DNA of 11,205 nucleotides from NCBI GenBank assembly GCA_016928495.1, contig JAFGKQ010000287.1, positions 1-11,205 of the forward strand. Reading direction: 5' to 3'. Numbering within the stretch: the stretch's first letter is position 1; every line of letters begins with the position of its first letter. A program made the position numbers and the translations under genes. This document shows positions 5,562 to 11,205 of the stretch, piece by piece. The DNA is from Candidatus Fermentibacterales bacterium. GTDB taxonomy: Bacteria > Fermentibacterota > Fermentibacteria > Fermentibacterales > JAFGKQ01. Below the pieces are notes generated by a model. That model saw only the letters and a program-made list of their open reading frames with translations. It searched no databases and was not told the DNA's origin.

Positions 5562-7263
5562 GCTCACGGCCTCGAGAAGGCGGAGCAGGATCCGGTTCGT
5601 CCTCTTCAGCGTGGTTTTCTGCTTCTCGATCGTTACTCTGAGCCTGTTCAGGATACAGGTCTCGAGCCACGAATACTACCTCTCCGTGGCGGATGCCCAG
5701 CACACCCATACTGTCCAGCTTGAGCCGCGTCGCGGAAGGATCTACGACAGGAGCGGCTACCTTCTCGCCGGCAACACATCCGTGGTCACCTTCGAGGTCT
5801 ACTGGCCCAGTGTGATCCAGGAGCAGTTGCCGAGGATAGACTCCCTGGTCGCGCGACTCGGAGACCATGCCCTCGTCGGGGTGCCGGTCGAGCGCTGGAG
5901 CAGCAATCAGACGATTGCCAGGAGCGTGCCTCTCGAGACAGCCTCGCCGATACTTGCCGGCGGGGTGCCGGCCGGGGTCAACTGGCGGATCGGGTCCGTG
6001 AGAAGCTACCCGATGGGCGAGATGTGCGCCGCGGTTCTCGGCAGATGGTCCCCCGACCTCTGCGAGGGCCTCGAGATGAGCATGGACCATCTTCTCCGGG
6101 GAGAGGCGGGCTTCACGGTTGTCGAGAGAAGCGCCTTTCCCGGACTGCACATGCCGTCTCTGGACGCCGAGAGGCGACCGTCCAGAGACGGCGTCGATCT
6201 CAGGCTGACCATCGACTCCAGGTTCCAGACCATAGTCCAGGAAGAGCTGCAGAGAGGCGTGGACGAGTCGGGGGCTGCCTGGGGCGCTGCCGTCGTGATG
6301 GACCCCTGGAGCGGCGAGATACTCGCGCTCGGAAGCTATCCCGTCAGGTCCGGGAGCGGCTGCCTCGCCGTGAACCACTGCATCTCGGGATATCACGAGC
6401 CTGGATCGACCTTCAAGGTGGTGACGCTGGCTGCCTGCCTCGAAGAGGGCGTTCTGGTCCCTTCGGATACCTTCGACTGCAGCAGGGGACAGATCCCCGT
6501 GGCCGACAGGATCATTTCCGACTGCCATCGCTATGGCACCCTGACCATCGAGGAGATAGCGGCCCACTCGAGCAACGTGGGCATCGTCAAGATGGTGTCG
6601 CTGCTGCCCGATTCCGTGATCTTCTCCTACTGCCGGAGGATGGGCTTCGGGTCGAGGACCGGCATAGAGCTTCCCGGCGAGTCCGAGGGAATACTCAGGC
6701 CGCCCGATCAGTGGAGCGGCCTCTCCAGGGCATCCCTGGCCATCGGCCAGGAAGTGGCAGTAACCCCTCTCCAACTGGCGTGTGCCTTCTGCGCCATCGC
6801 CAACGGCGGCAGGCTGGTCAGGCCAAGGCTGATACTGGCGAGCTGCGACGGGGAGAGATGGAGGGACTGGGCTGATCTTCCGGCCAGCAGGGCTCTCGAA
6901 GCCGGGACTTCATCCATGGTACTCCGGATGCTCGAGACCGCGGTGGAAGAGGGGACCGGCACGACAGCCGCGGTACCGGGGATAAGGGTCGCCGGCAAGA
7001 CGGGCACGGCGGAGCGGCTCTCACAGGGCGAGGATGAGTACCTCTCGGCTTTCGTGGGGCTCCTTCCGGCGGAGTCACCCGATCTCGTGATCGCTGTCGT
7101 GTTCGACGGCCCGGACTACGAGTACCGCTTCGGGAGCGCCCTGGCAGCCCCCGCGTTCGCCACGATGGCCAGGGAGATACTGGCGGTGGAGCCGGAGCTG
7201 GCCATGGGCCATGGTTCTTCACCCGACTCGGAGTTGCTTGCCGGGAGGTGGGGCACCGAATGA
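5545..7263 (+). CDS. ftsI: Septal peptidoglycan D,D-transpeptidase FtsI (class B PBP, PBP3)
   Basis: This class B penicillin-binding protein cross-links septal peptidoglycan and works with FtsW. The 572 residues start with a basic segment (RRRSRIR), one TM helix at about 18-36, then the PBP dimerisation/pedestal domain with RRGRIYDRSG (62-71). The transpeptidase domain carries all three catalytic motifs: STFK (Ser288, Lys291), SSN (342-344) and KTGTAE (485-490). It ends without PASTA repeats, so it is FtsI-like rather than SpoVD-like; length is close to E. coli FtsI (588). Ten cysteines lie in the extracytoplasmic part, including C273/C279 just before the active serine and C312/C327. The start is TTG 5545 behind GAGGAG (5535-5540), since no ATG or GTG precedes the TM helix in frame. 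The stop overlaps murE (ATGA). Confidence 0.96.
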   Translation: MQRPGELTASRRRSRIRFVLFSVVFCFSIVTLSLFRIQVSSHEYYLSVADAQHTHTVQLEPRRGRIYDRSGYLLAGNTSVVTFEVYWPSVIQEQLPRIDSLVARLGDHALVGVPVERWSSNQTIARSVPLETASPILAGGVPAGVNWRIGSVRSYPMGEMCAAVLGRWSPDLCEGLEMSMDHLLRGEAGFTVVERSAFPGLHMPSLDAERRPSRDGVDLRLTIDSRFQTIVQEELQRGVDESGAAWGAAVVMDPWSGEILALGSYPVRSGSGCLAVNHCISGYHEPGSTFKVVTLAACLEEGVLVPSDTFDCSRGQIPVADRIISDCHRYGTLTIEEIAAHSSNVGIVKMVSLLPDSVIFSYCRRMGFGSRTGIELPGESEGILRPPDQWSGLSRASLAIGQEVAVTPLQLACAFCAIANGGRLVRPRLILASCDGERWRDWADLPASRALEAGTSSMVLRMLETAVEEGTGTTAAVPGIRVAGKTGTAERLSQGEDEYLSAFVGLLPAESPDLVIAVVFDGPDYEYRFGSALAAPAFATMAREILAVEPELAMGHGSSPDSELLAGRWGTE

Positions 7264-8723
7264 AGCTCCGGGATCTGCTCCGCAGCCTGGAATGCCTCGA
7301 ATCCTGCCCTGCCGGGCTGGATGAGGTCGAGGTCACGGGCATCTCCTACGACTCGAGGAACGTGGCGGAGGGAGACCTGTTCGTTGCCATAAGCGGCTTC
7401 CGCTCGGATGGTCACGACTACATCGAGCGGGCCTTCGAGGCGGGCGCGGTCGCGGCAATGGCGGAAAGGCCAGTCGAGTCCTCCGGTCCCGTCCTGGTCT
7501 GTCCGGGCGTGAGCAACCGCAGGACCCTGGCAAGGCTGTCGGCCGAGTTCTACGGCAGGCCCTGGGAGGCCCTGACGGTCGTCGGTGTGACTGGCACGAA
7601 CGGCAAGACCTCGACCGCCCACATGATCCGCTGGATGCTCGAGAGGGGCGGCACCAGGACCGGGATGATGGGAACGGTGGGCCACCTGGTGGCCGGGCAC
7701 AGGATGCCGCCGGGCGTGACGACCCCGGAATCGCTGGAGGTGTCCCGCTTCATGGCGATGATGCGCGATAACGGGGACTCCGCCTGTGTCATGGAGGTCT
7801 CGAGTCATTCGCTGGCGCTTGACAGGGTGGACGAGGTCAGGTTCGACGTCGCCGTCTTCACCAACATCACCCAGGATCATCTCGATTTCCACGCGGACAT
7901 GGATGACTACCTCGCCACGAAGCTGAAGATCTTCGACCTCCTGAAAGCGGACGGCAGGAAGATCGTCGGGCAGTACGCCGAGGGTGGAAGCCCGAAAGTC
8001 CGGGACTCCGTGACCTTCGGGCCCGGCGAGGACTGCACCTACGTGATCTCGAACGTCGAGACCGACCTGACGGGCAGCAGGTTCCGCATATCGGGCCCCA
8101 TCGAGCAGACGGAGGTGGAGCTGGCCACCCCCGGCATGTTCAACGTCTTCAACGCCGCCGGGGCCCTTGCCACGGTCGCGGAGCTGGGCGAATGCCTCTC
8201 GTCGTCGGCCCGCGCCCTTCAGGGCTTCAGGGGAGTGCCGGGGCGCTTCGAGCGTGTGGACGCAGGGCAGCCCTTCCTGGTCGCGGTGGACTACGCCCAC
8301 ACCCCCGACGCGCTCGAAAGAGTCCTGGAGCAGGCAAGGGAACTGACTCGCGAGAGGCTCATAGTGGTCTTCGGCTGCGGCGGGGACAGGGACCGCACCA
8401 AGAGACCTCTGATGGGCGGGATAGCAGCCAGGATCGCGGACATCTGCGTGGTGACCAGCGACAACCCCAGGACCGAGGACCCCGGAGGGATCATCGCCGA
8501 CATCCTCGAAGGCATCGGGGGAGCGGAGGACGGGCGCAGCCTCGTCGTGGAGCCGGACCGGAAGAAAGCCATCGATATGGCCATCGGGGAAGCCCGGAGG
8601 GGCGATGCCGTGATCATCGCCGGGAAGGGCCACGAGGACTACCAGGTGATCGGGACCGAGAAAGTGCATTTCGATGACCGCGAGATTGCCAGGAGCGCTC
8701 TGGAAGGTTGCGGCAATGAGTGA
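7260..8723 (+). CDS. murE: UDP-MurNAc-L-Ala-D-Glu:meso-diaminopimelate ligase MurE
   Basis: A cytoplasmic ATP-dependent ligase that adds the third residue of the peptidoglycan stem peptide. The 487 residues contain the N-terminal UDP-binding domain (ISYDSRNVAEGDLFVA, 28-43), the ATP-binding loop GVTGTNGKTST (109-119), TTPESLEVSRF (154-164), MEVSSHSLALDRV (178-190), and the likely carbamylated lysine in YLATKLKIF (Lys221). The C-terminal domain has VDYAHTPDALE (344-354) and SDNPRTEDP (400-408). DNPR is the signature of meso-diaminopimelate specificity, in contrast to lysine-adding enzymes; GHEDY (457-461) also fits. The start is ATG 7260, eight bases after GGGAGGTGG and overlapping the ftsI stop by 4 nt; GTG 7248 is an in-frame but less likely alternative. 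It overlaps murF by 8 nt. Confidence 0.97.
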   Translation: MKLRDLLRSLECLESCPAGLDEVEVTGISYDSRNVAEGDLFVAISGFRSDGHDYIERAFEAGAVAAMAERPVESSGPVLVCPGVSNRRTLARLSAEFYGRPWEALTVVGVTGTNGKTSTAHMIRWMLERGGTRTGMMGTVGHLVAGHRMPPGVTTPESLEVSRFMAMMRDNGDSACVMEVSSHSLALDRVDEVRFDVAVFTNITQDHLDFHADMDDYLATKLKIFDLLKADGRKIVGQYAEGGSPKVRDSVTFGPGEDCTYVISNVETDLTGSRFRISGPIEQTEVELATPGMFNVFNAAGALATVAELGECLSSSARALQGFRGVPGRFERVDAGQPFLVAVDYAHTPDALERVLEQARELTRERLIVVFGCGGDRDRTKRPLMGGIAARIADICVVTSDNPRTEDPGGIIADILEGIGGAEDGRSLVVEPDRKKAIDMAIGEARRGDAVIIAGKGHEDYQVIGTEKVHFDDREIARSALEGCGNE

Positions 8724-10047
8724 CAGAACGCTTGGCGAGCTTGCCGGGCTGCTCGGGGGCGATCTGATGGGCGACCCGGCTGCTCCGTGCGGCCGAGTTG
8801 TCGCGGACTCGAGGGAGGTCGGGCCGGGTGACCTGTTCATCGCTCTCGAGGGCAGGAATACCGACGGGCACAGCTTCGTGGATGAGGTCCTGTCGCTGGG
8901 GGGCTACGCGCTGGTCCGGAAGAACGGCTGGAGAAGCGGCGTGATCGTGGTCGAGGACCCCCTTCATGCCCTCTGGAGGGGGGCCAGGGCCAGGAGAGCG
9001 AGGCTCGGCTCCAGGGTCGTGGGCCTCACGGGCTCGAACGGCAAGACGACCACGAGGGAGCTCATCAACGCGGGTCTCTCCGGCAGGCTGCGAGTCGAGC
9101 GTTCCGAGAAGAACTACAACAACGAGATAGGCCTGCCCCTCTGCCTGCTGAACACATCGGGCGACGCCGAGGTCCTCGTTCTCGAGATGGGAATGAACCA
9201 TCCGGGCGAGCTGGCTTTCCTCGGATCCATGGCCCAGCCCGACATCACGATCGTGACCTCCATAGGACGCGCTCACATGGAGTACTTCGAGAACCGCGAC
9301 GCGATAGCCCTCGCGAAGTCGGAGCTGCTCAGAGCTACCGTGCGCCAGGGGGGGTGCGTCATCCCGGTAGGCGAGCCCATGCTCCGCAGCGCCGCTGAAG
9401 AGAGGGATCTCTCGGTGATTACCGTCGGCGACGGCGGAGACGTCTGGCTCGAGGCCGATCGGGACGGGGGGGTTGCGATGCCCTGGAACCTGCGGATCCG
9501 CCTCTCCGTGCCGGGCGAGCACAACCGGACGAACGCACTCTTCGCTCTGGCGGCCTGCGAGATGGTCGGAGCACCCGTCAGCGAGTGCCTCGAGGGAATG
9601 GCATCCTACGCGGGAATGGCCGGGAGGGGCAGGGTCACCGATGGCCTGTCCGGGGTGAGAGTCCTGGACGAGAGCTACAACGCCAATCCGGACTCGACCC
9701 TGGCATGCCTGGACGAGCTGGCCGGTTTCTCCGGTGCGCTCGGGGCCGTTCTCGGCGAGATGCGGGAGCTCGGCGAGCGATCCGTGGATCTCCACGTCGA
9801 GGTCCTCGAGCACGCCGCCACTCTGGGCCTGCGTTTCCTGCTCCTGGTAGGAGGCGACTACCGCTCGGCCCTGGAACGGGCTGACTGGCTCGACTGGGGC
9901 GAGTGCGAGATAGCAGCCTGTTCCGACGCGGAGGAGGCGGTGCTCCATGTCACGCGGACGGTCTCCGCAGGTGATAGCGTGCTGGTGAAGGGCAGCCACA
10001 GCGTAGGTCTGGAGCGTGTTGTGGCCGCACTGGTCGGGGGGGACTGA
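8716..10047 (+). CDS. murF: UDP-MurNAc-tripeptide:D-Ala-D-Ala ligase MurF
   Basis: This enzyme attaches D-Ala-D-Ala to UDP-MurNAc-tripeptide, completing the cytoplasmic pentapeptide precursor. The 443 residues match the family (E. coli 452). Motifs in order: the N-terminal domain with DSREVGPGDLFIAL (31-44); ATP loop LTGSNGKTTTRE (104-115); NYNNEIGLPLCLL (133-145); EMGMNHPGE (157-165); GEHNRTNALFA (267-277); DESYNANPDS (318-327) and VKGSHSVGLE (424-433). The start is ATG 8716, eight bases after GGAAGG (8702-8707), inside the last codons of murE. It ends with TGATG overlapping the mraY start by one base. Nothing unusual is visible. Confidence 0.97.
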   Translation: MSDRTLGELAGLLGGDLMGDPAAPCGRVVADSREVGPGDLFIALEGRNTDGHSFVDEVLSLGGYALVRKNGWRSGVIVVEDPLHALWRGARARRARLGSRVVGLTGSNGKTTTRELINAGLSGRLRVERSEKNYNNEIGLPLCLLNTSGDAEVLVLEMGMNHPGELAFLGSMAQPDITIVTSIGRAHMEYFENRDAIALAKSELLRATVRQGGCVIPVGEPMLRSAAEERDLSVITVGDGGDVWLEADRDGGVAMPWNLRIRLSVPGEHNRTNALFALAACEMVGAPVSECLEGMASYAGMAGRGRVTDGLSGVRVLDESYNANPDSTLACLDELAGFSGALGAVLGEMRELGERSVDLHVEVLEHAATLGLRFLLLVGGDYRSALERADWLDWGECEIAACSDAEEAVLHVTRTVSAGDSVLVKGSHSVGLERVVAALVGGD

Positions 10048-11205
10048 TGCTATACTGGTTGCTCTATCCGCTGAGGGACCAGATCTCGGTCCTGAACCTG
10101 TTCGGCTACATCACTTTCAGGGCGGCATACGCCACTGTTACCGCGCTGCTCATCTGCTTCGTCTTCGGTCCGCTCATCATCCGGAGGCTCCAGCGGCACC
10201 AGATCGGCCAGAAGGTGCGCTCGGACGGCCCGAGCACCCATCTGACCAAGGAGGGCACTCCAACCATGGGCGGGCTGATCATCCTCCTGGCCGTGATAGT
10301 GCCTTCGCTCCTGTGGGCCAGGCTGGACAACCGGTACCTGCTGATCGTCCTGATCTCGACGGCCTGGATGGGCGTCATCGGCGCTCTGGACGACTATCTG
10401 AAGGTCATAAGGGGCTACAGGAAGGGGCTTGTCGGCAGGTACAAGCTGGTAGGTCAGTTCGCCCTGGGGCTGGGCGTGGGGCTGTGGCTATTCCTGGCGC
10501 CTCTCCCGACAGGTACGGAGGGAGTGGAGGGTGAGCCCTCGATACTGCCGTCCGTCCGTTGTGTGGACCTCGAGAGCTCCGAGATTCCCATCAAGGCGAC
10601 GGAGACCACCGTGCCGTTCGTGAAGGAGCTGCGGATCGACTGCGGGCTCCTGTACATTGCCCTGGTCGCCTTCGTCCTGGCAGGTACCTCCAACGCCCTC
10701 AACCTGACCGATGGCCTCGATGGGCTGGCGACCGGCGTGAGCCTGGTCTGCGTGCTGGCGTTCGGGATCATGGCCTACGTTCTGGGCAACGTCGGCTTCG
10801 CCCGCTACCTCCAGTTCCCTTTCCTGAACGGCTCCGGAGAGATAGCCGTTTTCGCCGGGGCGATGGCCGGTGCCTGTCTCGGGTTTCTCTGGTTCAATGC
10901 CCCCCCCGCATCGGTCTTCATGGGAGACACCGGCTCACTCGCCATGGGTGGGGCGATAGGCTCGATGGCGATCGTGACCAGGAGCGAGTTCCTCCTGCTC
11001 ATCGTGGGCGGGGTGATGGTAGCCGAGGTGCTGAGCGTGATCATCCAGGTCGGTCATTTCAGGCGTACCGGCAGGCGTGTCTTCAGGATGGCGCCGATCC
11101 ACCACCACTTCGAGCTACTCGGCTGGCCCGAGAGCAAGGTCGTTGTCCGGTTCTGGATAGTGGCGGCGATGCTGGGGCTCCTGGGATTGAGCACGCTGAA
11201 GATAA
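10047..11205 (+). CDS. mraY: Phospho-MurNAc-pentapeptide transferase MraY (3' end cut by window)
   Basis: A polytopic inner-membrane enzyme that moves phospho-MurNAc-pentapeptide from UDP to undecaprenyl phosphate, forming lipid I. 386 residues are visible. The last ones (LGLSTLKI) align with the extreme C terminus of E. coli MraY (IGLATLKVR), so only a few residues are missing. Active-site features are intact: DGPSTHLTKEGTPTMGG (60-76), Asp115-Asp116 in GALDDYLKV, NLTDGLDGLA (219-228), FMGDTGSLAMGG (Asp294) and the APIHHHFELLGW histidine triad (352-354). Relative to E. coli MraY (360 residues) there is an insertion of about 27 residues at about 154-187, in the extracytoplasmic loop after TM4, including one cysteine (C172). 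The start is ATG 10047, overlapping the murF stop. By gene order, murD would be expected beyond the edge. Confidence 0.96.
   Translation, partial: MLYWLLYPLRDQISVLNLFGYITFRAAYATVTALLICFVFGPLIIRRLQRHQIGQKVRSDGPSTHLTKEGTPTMGGLIILLAVIVPSLLWARLDNRYLLIVLISTAWMGVIGALDDYLKVIRGYRKGLVGRYKLVGQFALGLGVGLWLFLAPLPTGTEGVEGEPSILPSVRCVDLESSEIPIKATETTVPFVKELRIDCGLLYIALVAFVLAGTSNALNLTDGLDGLATGVSLVCVLAFGIMAYVLGNVGFARYLQFPFLNGSGEIAVFAGAMAGACLGFLWFNAPPASVFMGDTGSLAMGGAIGSMAIVTRSEFLLLIVGGVMVAEVLSVIIQVGHFRRTGRRVFRMAPIHHHFELLGWPESKVVVRFWIVAAMLGLLGLSTLKI

Noticed and set aside
5491-6774. Open frame on the - strand (427 codons) opposite ftsI.
   Set aside because: The + strand frame contains the STFK and SSN transpeptidase motifs; the antisense product is low-complexity Arg/Gly/His/Pro-rich sequence.
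7116-8840. Long open frame on the - strand (574 codons) opposite murE and parts of its neighbours.
   Set aside because: The + strand carries unmistakable MurE motifs in continuous frame. The antisense translation has no recognisable domain and arises from GC-rich codon structure.
8614-9999. Long open frame on the - strand (461 codons) opposite murF.
   Set aside because: A shadow of murF; no motifs, no ribosome-binding site, and it conflicts with a certain gene.
10016-10534. Alternate + strand frame (172 codons) over the start of mraY.
   Set aside because: The MraY frame is conserved residue by residue with known MraY; this one is an out-of-frame shadow rich in Arg, Gly and Pro.
1-11205. Search for tRNA/rRNA genes, CRISPR arrays, insertion sequences, toxin-antitoxin or defence genes.
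   Set aside because: None seen: the window is almost fully occupied by identified envelope genes, and the only repeats are the short operator and hairpin arms described.

Overview
The window is a GC-rich, gene-dense bacterial chromosomal segment in which every recognisable gene lies on the + strand. It holds two functional blocks separated by one short intergenic region. The organism is probably a diderm bacterium. The evidence is a Wzc-type transmembrane tyrosine kinase beside an SLBB-domain export protein, and a MurE carrying the DNPR signature of meso-diaminopimelate-adding enzymes. Arginine is written mostly as AGG (14 of 22 Arg codons in the first gene) and isoleucine often as ATA, which is unusual for a genome this GC-rich. 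I could not assign a phylum from sequence alone; a little-sampled or uncultured lineage is possible.

Block 1 (1-3637) is the 3' end of an exopolysaccharide or capsule operon. It contains a UDP-N-acetylglucosamine 6-dehydrogenase (WbpA type, cut by the left edge), a small secreted SLBB-domain protein, and a Wzc-like polysaccharide co-polymerase/BY-kinase with a tyrosine-rich tail. Together they suggest uronic-acid sugar nucleotide supply, export, and phosphorylation-controlled chain polymerisation.

The intergenic region (3638-3904) has a GC-rich part with nested, mutually exclusive hairpins (candidate terminator or attenuator-like structure). It is followed by an AT-richer part with a good sigma70-type promoter. 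That promoter is overlaid by phased GTGG repeats, which look like the operator for the MraZ repressor encoded immediately downstream.

Block 2 (3905-11205) is the start of a classical division and cell wall (dcw) cluster in canonical order: mraZ, rsmH (mraW), ftsL, ftsI (pbpB), murE, murF, mraY. All six junctions overlap by 1 to 17 nt, so the block is almost certainly one translationally coupled operon. It begins at the MraZ-controlled promoter and continues past the right edge, probably into murD. The products cover regulation (MraZ), 16S rRNA methylation (RsmH), septal assembly and cross-linking (FtsL, FtsI), and cytoplasmic and lipid-linked peptidoglycan precursor synthesis (MurE, MurF, MraY).

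I see no RNA genes, mobile elements, CRISPR arrays or foreign-looking islands. I found no convincing undescribed system. The most worthwhile leads are the MraZ operator array, the multi-arm RNA structure, the stripped-down SLBB protein, and an enlarged extracytoplasmic loop in MraY.
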